A DNA stretch of 64,000 nt from Phylloscopus collybita (lineage: Eukaryota > Chordata > Aves > Passeriformes > Phylloscopidae): assembly GCA_027886175.1 (NCBI GenBank), contig JAJNNQ010000004.1, forward strand, positions 19,749,001-19,813,000, given 5' to 3'. The notes under the pieces were generated by a model that made no database searches, had not been told where the DNA came from, and was given only the letters and a program-made list of their open reading frames with translations. The translations under genes were made by a program, and so were the position numbers. Position 1 is the first letter of the stretch. Every line of letters starts with the position of its first letter. Shown piece by piece: positions 1-10,923 of the stretch.

Positions 1-690
1 AGTTATGGAGCCTCTCAAATTGATGGGCATCTGCCTGGGAGTGTTAATGGCAACAATTATTCTGCATTGGGAGAATTTTTCTAGGCATGGAAGAGAGGTC
101 AGAAGGGGTTTTGTGACTGGCAGGCTTGGCCTCCACTCAATGGTGAGCCACAAAGTCACAGATTTTATTGAAAAGATGAATTTTATTTTCCATGTGGATC
201 TGACAATCTATTGAATTAATTAACCTTAAAACTGTGATCAGTTCTAAGATCTTGCTGAGGAGTTTGCCCTTGAAGTGGAAGAGGCTGGAAGATTATGGTT
301 AGATCATAAACAGTCAGAAATTGTTTGTGGAAAAACAGGATGAGTCCTTGGATGAAATAATTAGTTCTAGAGCTTCATTAATGAAGTACCCAAATGCAGT
401 GTGGGAATCAAGGGCTGGGCTGGCTTCAGCACCTGTATAACTTGAATTCTCTACTATGTATACCATGCATACCAATTTTCTATTGATTGACGTTTGGCAA
501 ATGATGAAAATTGTTTTCAATAGTGGATATTCTGATGGTGGTATGAGGAAGACCTGTGGAATTCCTGCTGAGGAGGGGTTAATCCTGAGAACAGGCATGG
601 AAATTCCAGAGGTACAGCATATAAATGGTACAGCCCTGCTGTATGCCCTAAGAGCAGAGTCCTGCTTGGGCTGATGGGCCTTGCATTGAA
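1..690. other. Unique AT-rich DNA, no gene seen
   Basis: No repeat family or coding exon is recognised. Open frames reach only about 95 codons on either strand, which is unremarkable for AT-rich DNA, and none resembles a known protein. Confidence 0.6.
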
Positions 691-693
691 AAA

Positions 694-717
694 GCTGAAG
701 AAGAAAAAAAAAAAAAG

Positions 718-755
<38 letters not shown>
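694..755 (+). repeat. A-rich homopolymer tract
   Basis: A run of A interrupted by a few G, with an uninterrupted core of more than 30 A at about 718-752. It could be the tail of an old retroinsertion, but no recognisable element body lies upstream and no target-site duplication was found. A simple homopolymer expansion explains it equally well. Confidence 0.9.
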
Positions 756-2515
756 ACTTTCAGAAGTGAGAAAAGGCAGACTTCTAAACAGCAGCAGAGA
801 ATAATGAAATAAATAATAGTCTAAGGAATTCAGGCTTCTGCTTATTATTCTTCAATCAATTATATGAGGGAGAAGGGTAGATCTTTGAAAAGTTATTAAA
901 GAGTAGAAATAAGCTACAGTCTCATTTTCTTTTCATATGGTTACTGCTGAATAGCTCAAATCACAGGTCAGCTGCTGGGCAAAATAAGGAGTCCTTTTAT
1001 CAAAGACCTTTTCCAATAGGCAAGTGACAGATAACTACTGATCCACAATGTTCTGTTGCTCTTCCAGATATTTATCTGAAACCTTGAAACGCCTCCTCAC
1101 GTACATTTAGTATTTTATTTGTTCAGGCAGAAAAGTTTTGTTTATTCAAATTGTGCCCTTAGAAAGGAGAAATTGAAGTTCAAAGCAGGTTTGTGAAATC
1201 CTACCCCGTGTGACTCTCTTTTTGCTTTTTTAGAGGAGCATCCTTGATCTTCTGTACTGAAAAGACTTTTGAGATGCTCTGTCAGAATTCAGTGTTCTTT
1301 TCCTGTCTTTCCCCCCCAGGACATCATTCCTCCTCGAGGTTTGTACATATGTTCAGATGGGGGGATATTTTCAGCATGATGCCACAGCTGTGTTGCCACA
1401 GTTGCTCTGAACCACAGTTTGCTGAGGTTGTCAGCTTCAAATCATTAATTTAATCTCTCTCTTCATCTCTGCCACAGGTCTCATAAATGAACTCTATAGA
1501 GATTTTTAATTTTTTTAGCTGTCTAATAAGAATGACAAAAATGTGCACATGGTGGAGAGTGACCACGTATTTTAAGTGTGATTCATTGCAGACTCTTGTC
1601 CAAAAAGTCTTCTCACTTCAACCAGCATCTCCTTTCCTCTCAGCTGCTGCAGCTGAAACTGTGTGGAAGGGGAATGTAAATTCAAGGCAGGCATTTCTTA
1701 TTTAGCATTTCTGCCTTGCCAAATGCATCAGAGACAGGAAATCACTCAGCTTGCCAAAATTTATCATACTGTGTCTCCAAAAGTGAAAACAGGTTTTTCA
1801 TACAGCACAGCAAATGCTGTGTTTTGCCACTGATAATATTTTGAAAGTTGGTACAAGGTATCTTTGTAGCACAGATATATTTTCTTTTCCAAACTGATTG
1901 CAGACTTCAAAGTACAGAGCTTTTTGAGATCCTCTTAAAACTAATTAATCAACTTTGCAAACTGCGTGTCTTCCTTTCAAGTAGAACCCACAATGCCTCT
2001 ACCTTGGGGAATAATTTTCTTGTTTTCCTAGCATTTTCCAAAATCTAATTATTGTACCTCTAAATAGGATATTTGTTATTACACAATGTGATTAATTAGA
2101 TAACATTATTTCTTTATCAGCTGAGAAATCACCACAGGATTGATGATAAGCTTATGAAATCAACAAAGACTGTATAAGGCAAAATGCAATTACTTCTCAA
2201 TTAAAAATCCATTTGACATATTTGAGAGATTAATAAACAAATTGGATTTGTTTCTAACAAAAATGATTGGATTTTTAAAAAAGATGAATCGTATTTGATA
2301 CACCTCATCTGAATCTAAAGCATAAACTAAAGCAAAAGTATCTACTGAGTCAGCTAGAGGTAGCAGAGACTTAAGTTTTCAAACATGATGTCTAAAAGGG
2401 TTGAATTTTAAGTCATTATGTCACCAGGATGCTGCTGCATTCATTAATTTGCCACTTAATCACATTTAAACTCTTTGTTTGAAGTAGGGTATTGCATTCT
2501 TACTCCTATAATCTC
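756..2515. other. Unique AT-rich DNA, no gene seen
   Basis: Nothing is recognised here. A pyrimidine tract ending in AG lies at about 1305-1319 and resembles a splice acceptor. No convincing open exon with a good donor follows it, so it is not called. Confidence 0.55.
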
Positions 2516-3397
2516 AAAAAAAGAAAAAGAAAAAGAAAAAGAAAAAGAGAAAGAGAAAGAGAAAGAAAAAGAAAAAGAAAAAGAAAAAGAAAAAGAAAAA
2601 GAAAAAGAAAAAGAAAAAGAAAAAGAGAAAGAGAAAAAGAAGAAAAGAAAAAGAAAGAAAAAAAAGAAAGAAAAAGAAAAAATAAAAATAAAAATAAAAA
2701 TAAAAATAAAAATAAAAAGAAAAATAAAAAGAAAAAGAAAAAGAAAAAGAAAAAGAAAATGAAAAAGAAAAAGAAAAATAAAAATAAAAAGAAAAAGAAA
2801 AAGAAAAAGAAAAAGAAAAAGAAAAAGAAAAAGAAAAAGAAAAAGAGAAAAAGAAAAAAAAAAAGAAAAAGAAAAAGAAAAAGAAAAAGAGAAAAAAAAA
2901 AGAAAGAAAAAGAAAAAGAAAAAGAAAAAGAAAAAGAAAAAGAAAAAGAAAAAGAAAAAGAAAAAGAAAAAGAAAAAGAAAAAGAGAAAAAAAAGAAAAA
3001 GAAAAAGAAAAAGAAAAAGAAAAAGAAAAAGAAAAAGAAAAAGAAAAAGAAAAAGAAAAAGAAAAAGAAAAAGAAAGAAAAAAAAAGAAAAAGAAAAAGA
3101 AAAAGAAAAAGAAAAAGAAAAAGAAAAAGAAAAAGAAAAAGAAAAAGAAAAAGAAAAAGAAAAAGAAAAAAGAAAAAGAAAAAGAAAAAGAAAAAGAGAA
3201 AAAAAGAAAAAGAAAAAGAAAAAGAAAGAAAAAAAAGAAAAAGAAAAAGAAAAAGAAAAAGAAAAAGAAAAAGAAAAAGAAAAGAAAAAGAAAAAGAAAA
3301 AGAAAAAGAAAAAGAAAAAGAAAAAGAAAAAGAAAAAGAAAAAGAAAAAGAAAAAGAAAGAAAAAAAAAGAAAAAAAGAAAAAGAAAAAGAAAAAGG
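2516..3397 (+). repeat. Long (GAAAAA)n polypurine satellite
   Basis: This is an 882-base tract that contains no C at all. The basic unit is the hexamer AAAAAG, mixed with GAAAG, AAAAAAG and a local AAAAAT variant. T occurs only between about 2680 and 2785. From 2786 to 3397 the + strand is pure purine for 612 bases. Lysine/arginine/glutamate-rich frames on + and phenylalanine/leucine/serine-rich frames on - run through it in several frames. They are artefacts of the repeat. Its length is likely polymorphic and may be misassembled. A pure purine tract with mirror symmetry can form triplex (H-DNA). Confidence 0.97.
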
Positions 3398-4195
3398 CTG
3401 AAATGCAAATAGTCTTTGCTACTGTCTCTACTCCTGGGACATCTGCACACATGGATAGAGGTCTGTGTGGTAAAAGACAGTTTAAAAATGCAAACATAAA
3501 AGTGTTATCTAGGAATGGTAAGTTTGTTATGGAAATGATGAGTTCTTAAGATGTTGGAAATCAGCTCCCTGCCCTCCTGGGCAGCTGTAAAACAGCATCA
3601 GCAATGCCCAGGGTTACACCTGGAACACTGGAGCTCTTAACAAACATCCACAAACAGATTTGTTGGTTTTTGGGTTTTTTTTATTTGATCAGGATGAAGA
3701 GTAATGCCAAAGATCCCCTCAGCCTCCTCAAACATCCTGGTCCTCCCAGCTGGAGTTCCTGCACAGGCATTCCCAGGGATTCTGTGCAGTCCCAAATTCC
3801 ACTGAGAGGCAAAAGCCTCTTGTGCTCTTGCGACACTAAAGTGTAGGAGCATGGCCAGACTGGGCCTGTTTGCCCTCCCAGAACTGAACAAGGCATTTGA
3901 TCTCTCATTTAAGACTTGATCATTCTAAACTAAATCGGTATTTGTTGCAAAGAGCTGCAGGAAACAAACGCCTCGCTGTGGGGCCTCAGCTTAAACCTGA
4001 ACACATTTCCATCCTGATTTAGCAGAGTTGAACCTTTCTTGCTCCCATGCCGTGGCCTTTCCAGGGCCAGTTTATTCTTACAAGGTGAATTTCTTGACTT
4101 GTGAAGAGCCTGGAGGACTCTGATGGACACTGTGATGTCCTGGCTCAAAGTCAATGTGCTTTGCACAGGGAAACTTGCTCTGATTTAAGTCTTAC
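3398..4195. other. Unique DNA, no gene seen
   Basis: Somewhat richer in GC than the flanks, around 3700-4100. Overlapping short open frames occur on both strands, none with recognisable domains. No repeat family is identified. Confidence 0.5.
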
Positions 4196-4685
4196 TGAGG
4201 CCTTAAGTTTCATCTTTCCTGTTTTTCAGGTTCTGTGCTGCCCAGGGGTACAGCTCTCAGCCTCACATTCAGGGTCACTCAGCTCTGCACAGAGCAGGGA
4301 CACAAAACAAATCCTGTTCCTGCTGCACACCAAGGACAACTTCCAGCCCAAAAGCACAAACAAGGGTGGCTGGTGGGAGGAACAGGAAGGATGGGACCTC
4401 ACAGCCTGGAGCTGGAATTGGACAATTAAACCCCAATGTACAAATGGACCAAACCTGATCAAAGTGTGAGACCTCGGGACCGTTTGTCCACTTTGTGACC
4501 ATTCTGGATCCACCTTGGGTGTAGCCTTGGTCAGCCCCTGTCCTGCCCAAGGCATATCCTAAAGGCCTTTCAATAAATATCTATTAATATTTAAATTAAC
4601 TTTTCATTAATATTAATTAAATATTAAATATTTATTCCCTGTCTCTGTCCAGCCTCTGTTTCAGGTCAGCCTTCCCAAGGCACCA
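4196..4685 (+). mobile_element. Solo LTR, copy 1 of a local LTR family
   Basis: A stretch of about 490 bases that recurs at 21318-21766 and 55172-55616, both in inverse orientation. It starts TGAGGCCTTA and ends AAGGCACCA, imperfect inverted termini of the TG...CA type. A polyadenylation signal AATAAA lies at 4572-4577, about 110 bases before the 3' end, as expected for an LTR R/U5 boundary. Compared with the copy at 55.2 kb I count about three differences over the first 145 bases of the shared core, so these two are close relatives. This copy carries an extra AT-rich expansion at about 4578-4635. The flanks (TTAC/TTCT) give no clean target-site duplication. No retroviral gene adjoins it, so it is read as a solo LTR. 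Family name not assigned. Confidence 0.8.
4572..4577 (+). promoter_or_regulatory. LTR polyadenylation signal AATAAA
   Basis: AATAAA sits in the 3' quarter of the LTR. Copy 3 has AATAAA at the matching place, while copy 2 has a mutated form (AACAAA). Confidence 0.5.
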
Positions 4686-4930
4686 TTCTTAATGCAAGTT
4701 CCAGGCAGCGAGGGAAGCGCCTGGAACCCTCGGCTTCCCAATCAAAGGAAAACTTTCCTGGCACACAAGGCATTATCTGGAGAGCCATATGGATGCTTCC
4801 CTGGCAATCCTCCAGTTATCAAGCATCTGATCTGTCGCTTTTCCGTGTCTCCTTTTGAAAGCCCTGCGCTAAAGACCCGCTGATTTTCCTTTTCAATCCT
4901 CCGAGATCAAGCGGGCTTTAAAACAAGAAA
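4686..4930. other. Unique segment with CpG cluster
   Basis: About nine CpG dinucleotides fall within roughly 220 bases, in a window where CpG is otherwise rare. No open frame or repeat is recognised. It may be a conserved non-coding element or simply DNA with low methylation. Confidence 0.35.
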
Positions 4931-5985
4931 AGACGTGATTTCATTATTTTGGATTCATAAACTCAGAGAATAGCTTCTCCCCAGGCTTCAGGTTTAAAGG
5001 ATGGCAAAAGGACTTTAATCATAATGTAGGAATCATAGTGTGTGGGGAGAAAAAAAAAAAAAATTAGCTTGGTAGCATTTCATCCTAAATTTTAATCTTA
5101 ATTGGTCTTACAAATACAGTGCAACAGAAATGCAGTGATATTTGTTTCCAGTGATTTCTCTGTGGTGATTACTACGTGGAATTATTGAATTTCTTTAGTT
5201 AAAATTTTTATTAGAGTAAAAATGAAGATATGAGAAGACAAAAACTTTTAAGAAGTTTCTATCAGTTTTTGAAAGTTATTCTAGATGAAGAGATTTTTAC
5301 TGTTATGAGAATCCAAATAGCCTGATGCTTTTAAGCAAATGCAATTTTAAAAGGGTTGAACACCAAAACAAGGAAAATCTTTGTTTTAGGGAGGTGTTTA
5401 CTATTCTCTTATATGCTTCTAATAATATTAAGTACAACTTCAGAACTTCAGTGATTTGAAGCCTATACAGACTGGCTGATGTGGGAATGTGTATAACTTT
5501 TTCTGTGCCAGTTAGCTGTAATATCAATAATCTTCATTTTCTGTCTTTGGGCAGTATTAAATATTTTATCTAATGAGTTTCAAATACAGGTGAGCAGTGG
5601 AGCCATCCCTAATTAAAAGTTGAAATGGGATTCTTTTCTAAGTTTTGACTCCTAATGCAAGTTAGGCTTGACTGTGTAGCATCAGGTCTTCATTCCTAAA
5701 TCCTAATTTTGTCTTCAAATGGAGAAAATTTGCATGTTTCTGCATATTTCTTTCTTCAGGTGTCCAGGCTTTCCCACAGGGACCTGCTTGTGGTTTGCAT
5801 CTGCTTTTAATTCTTACATTACTTCCCTTTCTTCCATCAAAGGTGGTGACAAGAATCCTACAGGAATGAAATGGAAATGATCTGTGCATCAACATGGCAG
5901 GAGAATATCTCCAACAAGCAGGATTAAACTTGTTTGGTGAAAGGGAATTTTATCTGAATTTTAAAATGTATTGGCTGACCTTGAG

Positions 5986-5987
<2 letters not shown>
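4931..5987. other. Unique AT-rich DNA, no gene seen
   Basis: Contains an A-run at about 5050-5063. No coding exon, RNA gene or repeat family is recognised. Confidence 0.55.

Positions 5988-6035
<48 letters not shown>
5988..6035 (+). repeat. Poly-A run of 48 bases
   Basis: An uninterrupted run of A. It follows unique sequence with no AATAAA close upstream, so a processed retrocopy is not supported. Confidence 0.95.
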
Positions 6036-6041
<6 letters not shown>

Positions 6042-6896
6042 TTCAGTCATCTAGCTGCCGGGATCTGCCTTCAGGAAGTATTTTGGTTCATTTGAGGGTT
6101 TTATATAGGATGAGAGCTACATATTTTCCCTGTCTGCCCACAGTTAATATTCCTATTGCTCATAGCATGCCCAGTGCTATGTCATATTTCTTCCCTCTAT
6201 TGTACAATGAATGTTTGAATTTGATCCTGCATTCCACTTGGAACTTATTTCTCTGGAAATGACAGAAAGCCTGGGACTCTGATTGCTGCTGCAGTTTTCG
6301 TTGGCTGTTTGATAAATGGCAATGTGTGTGAGTGTTCTGGGATTTGGTTTCATTTCAGTTTACTAAAGGCCTAATACAAAACCTGTGGAGGCAACAGAAA
6401 AGCTGTTGTCTTTGGATTGGGCCCTAAAGAATTGCCAATATCTGTTGAAAAACTGTGTTGTACTTTACAAGTGAAAAGATCAGTCACGATTTCTAACAGT
6501 GTGCAGCAACACCTCGATTAAAATAGCATAACTTTGTATTTTGTATTGTTAAAAATGAGATTTTTCCTTTTGAAGATTCATAAGGAGATACAGACTACAA
6601 ACTTTTCTTTATATGAGCTAATCACTTTTTTTTTCTTTTGTTGGTAGTCTTAATGGTGTGAAACTCTGGATCTTTGCTCCTCCAGCCTCAGCAAATGAAT
6701 ACCTCAAGAGACAAAAATTTCATATACTTTTTTTCTCCCAAGGTTATCCATTCTGCTGACTGCATGGCAGTCTCTCTAAACCATGCTATCAATTGCTCAA
6801 GTGTGAATGCTTTGTAATATGTTTTATATCTGGAAGGTTGAAGTTTTCTTCTCCTACTGGGAGTTCCATATTTTGATTAGACAGTCTGAGTTTCTT

Positions 6897-6898
<2 letters not shown>
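6036..6898. other. Unique AT-rich DNA, no gene seen
   Basis: Nothing recognised. Open frames are short and sporadic. Confidence 0.55.

Positions 6899-6930
<32 letters not shown>
6899..6930 (+). repeat. Poly-T run of 32 bases
   Basis: An uninterrupted T homopolymer about 860 bases after the long A-run. The pair could frame an inverted structure, but the DNA between them is not recognised as an element. Confidence 0.95.
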
Positions 6931-6932
<2 letters not shown>

Positions 6933-9473
6933 CTCCAAGGAATTCCTAAAAAAGTATCTTGTTGTACAAATAGTTTGGCAGACAAAACTTTATAGTTACT
7001 TGTGTAGAATTATATATAGTTACTTATATATAGTTGTGTAGAATTTACTTTCCTCAGTAAAGGAACAGAACTAGCCTTCAACTTGAATTACCTTCCACAT
7101 CAGTAATAGCAGACTACAAGTTTTTGCTGTAGTAAACGTCTTATTCATATATGTATTTTAAACTATTATCTCCTCTCAAGGTTCTGGACTTTTAAATGTT
7201 AACTTATTTGTATTACAAGTGCACTTTTACACTGTTTAAACTTCTTCTTGGGCAGCAGCAATCTAAGACTAGAGAAAATTGTCTGTAATTTAGAGGTCCT
7301 GCCTTTCAATTGCTCAAAAGCTGGTCTGGGAAACCTGGTTTATTCTGATTTATACACACGAACATGAGGGTTCTTGGTCTGCCTGAGGACACAGTTCTGC
7401 AGGTGCAATGCAAATAGCAATGAGAATGTGAATTAATGGGACACCAGACAGACTTTTCCAGCCAGCAGGACCTGCTTTATCCACTCTTGTAGTTCAGGTA
7501 GGGCCAGAGTTTGGCAGGGATTCAGTCCTACACCCAAATGCTTTATAGCCCTGTCATCTCAGAAGTTGCAAAAGCTCTCATTTCTGGTTTCTGGATACGT
7601 TTGTAGAGCCTCAGAAAGGCCCAGGCAGGTTCATGCCCAGGAAGTGCTGGGAGAGTTATCAGAGATGATGTGGAGCTGAGCAGGTTTCTGAGCTGGAAAT
7701 GGTTGGAGGCTGAGAGTGCCTGAGAGGGAAGGGCTGTGTGTGCTTGGGCTGGCCTCCCTCTCCTCACAGGACATCCCTTTGTGGCTGCTTGTGCAGAAAG
7801 GAGAATGAGCTCAGGGAACTTTGGCTCTGCCTCAGTCAGAGATTTTTTTTTTTTCTTTTGTTTATCTGTGTGATGATGGGGAGAAGAACGGAGGTAGGAA
7901 TGGCTGCAATGTTTAATTCAGTTTTTGGGACTTGTTTGCCCCTCGAATTTGAGTCATCTCAGGGGCTTATCTGTGGGCATTAAGGAAGAAGTATCCATGA
8001 ACCCCTCTGCCCAGAGTGCTGAGTGGCTGCTCAGAGAGATGAGCACAGGAGCAAGGAGGTCCCATGCTGGAAAAACCCTTCCTTTGACCCAGAGATGGGG
8101 CTTCTGAGAGGTGTTTTAAAGACTGTTATTCCATTTTCAGTCTCATGAGAAGGGTGTATGTATTGTAACATAGATGTTACAATTCACGCCATCATAATCA
8201 GAAGTTAAACTATTCCTTAATTACCACACATTATAAGCGTTTTTTGGCCTATCAACTTTTGTTACACCATGCTGCTAATGCTTCTAAGCCAATAATTTAA
8301 AAATGGCTCACGTGGGTCCTACTACAATACATCTATCATAGTTCTATTTCTCAAAAATATTTGGTCTGTTTGAAAGGCCATCATTTGGAACTTGCTTCCA
8401 GTTCAATTCCTCTCTCAACAATGTCTGTCCTATCCCATGGCCTTTCTCAGCCAGCACACGTCATCTCAGAGTTTGTGTACAGACGCACAAGATGTGCAGA
8501 TGTGAGCCTTCTGTCAGGCTTTGAGAATCCTCTACAAATCCACTTCCTTTGGTCCCAGTCCCTGAAGCCACCCAGCCTTGCCCAGAGTGTCCCTGTGGTG
8601 ACTGGGAAAGAGGAGAGGCTGTGCCACAGCACTGCAGATGTTTTGTTTTTCCTGCCCCCAGATGTCTTTTTTCCTGCCTCAGCAATGACCCAGGTGCTTA
8701 TTGCAAAGGTAAAGGTTTGTGCACAGAATGCAGACTTCGGATCAGAGCTGCTCTGATGAAGGGTTCATTAATGAAACTGGGCAAACCCCTCTCTTAAGAT
8801 GTTGTCAAATATAGATCAGACTGAAATGTGGGGTTTTTTTAAAGACTGGAAAGATTGTACTTCATTTATTGACTAAAAGAAAATTATTTGTGACTTTACA
8901 TGGAGGCTGAAAAGAAAAAGGATGTTGTCTTTCATTGACTTTTCTTCCACTTAGCACCCCCAAAAATCAGTTTAAATTAATATATAACCATTCACTAGCA
9001 GCACCTCTCTATCAGTGCTTTGTCTGGCAGTGGCCAGCTCTTTGCATTTCAGAATATGTTGTACAACACAAAAATTAATTCATATGGAAATCTCTTGTAG
9101 TTGGTGACTGATGGTTTGCATCTTTTGGCAGTAGTTTAAATGCATTTACACATTTTTATTTCATTCCATTATGATTTTCTATCCCATTTGAACACACATG
9201 TACTTCTATTTCTAGCTGGTCTTACACAGGCTTACATGGCAATTAGTTCCACAGGAAAACTGATGTAAGATGGAAAGAAAAAAAAACAAACAAACCCACA
9301 TTTGTTTTATATTTAAATCAGTCTTATTTAATGTCTTCTTAGCCTTTCAATCAGGAAAAAAAAAAAAGTACCTGAATTGCCTCTTTAGTATCTTTAATTT
9401 TTATTTCCAGGACACTGAGATCTGTTCTGGAACAAAGGTATTATGGAGACCATCATCTCTGTTTTTCACACAT
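6931..9473. other. Unique DNA, no gene seen
   Basis: Contains a GC-richer stretch at about 7540-8110 and a T-run at 7843-7854. The longest open frame (8361-8756, +) covers 131 codons, but it has no recognisable motif and overlaps open frames on the other strand. It is therefore treated as chance. Confidence 0.5.
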
Positions 9474-9655
9474 TTGGGTTTTTATTTTTTTGTGTGTGGT
9501 TTTTTTTTGTGTGTGTTTTTCTTTTTTTTTGGTGTGTTTTTTTTTTTGATTTTTTTTTTTGGGGGGGGTGTCTTTTTTTTGTTTGTTTTGTTTTGTTCAG
9601 TTTTTGTTTTTTTTTTTTTTTTTTGTATTTTTGTATTACTTGTACTTTTTAAATG
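9474..9655 (+). repeat. T/G two-letter low-complexity tract
   Basis: Almost only T and G, with GTGTGT segments, long T-runs and a G8 run at about 9561-9568. Hydrophobic phenylalanine-rich frames across it are artefacts. Confidence 0.9.
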
Positions 9656-10850
9656 TTGTGTAATTTAGAATTAGATCTGAGACATAAGAAAGTTGTTTTC
9701 CACGAAGCAACAGCCAAATGTCTCCTTTCACTAGTGTGATTGAGAGCAAAGACACAATTCCTGAAACACAAATAAGCATTTTAGTTTGCTTTCATGATGA
9801 AAGCAGATGTTAATTTTAGCAAAGAGGACTATTAGTCACATATTTAGTGCTGAAGAAAATATTGTGGTTTTTTAGGACAGTACCATTTGCAAAGAATAAA
9901 AATGTGCACTCTGGAGAGATTAAATCCACTCATTTATAACTTCTGCCACATTAAAGGAGCTGAATATAAATTGATTGGATTAAGCAAATATAATGTTACA
10001 TTCTTTTCAAATACGTTATGTATATGTAATTAAAAACAGATTTTATACATTTACAGTGTTTGCAAAATACAGATTTGATTTAAATACTTTTTTGCATTCA
10101 GAATGGTGTACATGCTGTAACGAGTATCTTGAGGGGAAAAAATCTGAGTGCTGAGACTGTGTGTATATTTTAATACAAAGTGAGACGTATATTGGGTCTG
10201 AAGTGAGATCTGTGCTTGCAGATGAAGAGAGCTATTCATCCCAGAAATGTTAATCCCAAACACACCTTCCTCAGGATTTTCTGACCTCACCAGTTCTTGA
10301 GCCCGGTTCTTGAAACCACTCCTTTGCCTCTCCCAAATGTGGATAAACCCAGCAAAGGCCTTATCTGGGCTCCAGCTGGCACAGCTCTCCAGTCACACTT
10401 CACCCTGAGAGCTTTTGCTGATCTGCCTGAGGAACTGAAATCATATTTTAAATGTTATCAAAACACTCTCAGGAGTGTACAGGGATTTAAGAGCAAAATG
10501 TTTGGCCATGAGGGAAGTGGGATGCAGATGCTTAGCTAGAGCTTTTTAGGAAGTTAGCAGGTTAGGTTCAGCTAGTTCTGTGTGAAGAGATGGAGAATTT
10601 GGCAGAAAACGTGCTGCTTTATTTTTTTTTTCCCCATGGCATGTGAAGGGAATGCCAGCATTCAACAAGAAGATGTTGGTGTGAAAATGCTGATATTTTT
10701 TTTTTCTGGTGCATGGAGGACATAGGATTTTTAATGAGTATTTGGTGGTTAGGGGAAAAAAAAAAAAAAAGCCAAACAACTGCATCAGAAACTCCTCAGA
10801 TGAACAACCCCATGCTGCAGCTGTTCATGCAATGTCTGACGGGGTGGTAC
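9656..10850. other. Unique AT-rich DNA, no gene seen
   Basis: Contains an A-run at 10756-10770. No repeat family or exon recognised. Confidence 0.55.
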
Positions 10851-10923
10851 ATTTGTTTTTATGTTTGTTGGGGTTTTTTGTTTGTTTTTGTTTTATTTTG
10901 TTTTTGGTTTTGTTTTTGTTTTC
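10851..10923 (+). repeat. T/G low-complexity tract
   Basis: Short TTTTG/GTTT-type tract with almost no A or C, the same class as the one at 9.5 kb. Confidence 0.85.

Noticed and set aside
2475..3497. Open frames of 95-327 codons (Lys/Arg/Glu-rich or Phe/Leu/Ser-rich)
   Set aside because: They are all translations of the GAAAAA repeat in several frames on both strands, with no unique coding sequence.
4226..4555. Open frame peptide at 4.2-4.5 kb repeated at 55.3-55.6 kb, at first sight a duplicated gene
   Set aside because: The shared peptide reflects homologous LTR DNA. The frames exist on both strands and the element has terminal inverted repeats and AATAAA rather than coding features.
8361..8756. 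131-codon + strand frame
   Set aside because: No recognisable motif. Other frames overlap it on both strands, and it has no supporting splice or promoter context.
9391..9440. Acceptor TTATTTCCAG followed after 27 bases by GTATTA
   Set aside because: The would-be exon is very short, the donor is poor, and it abuts a T-rich tract that produces false pyrimidine signals.
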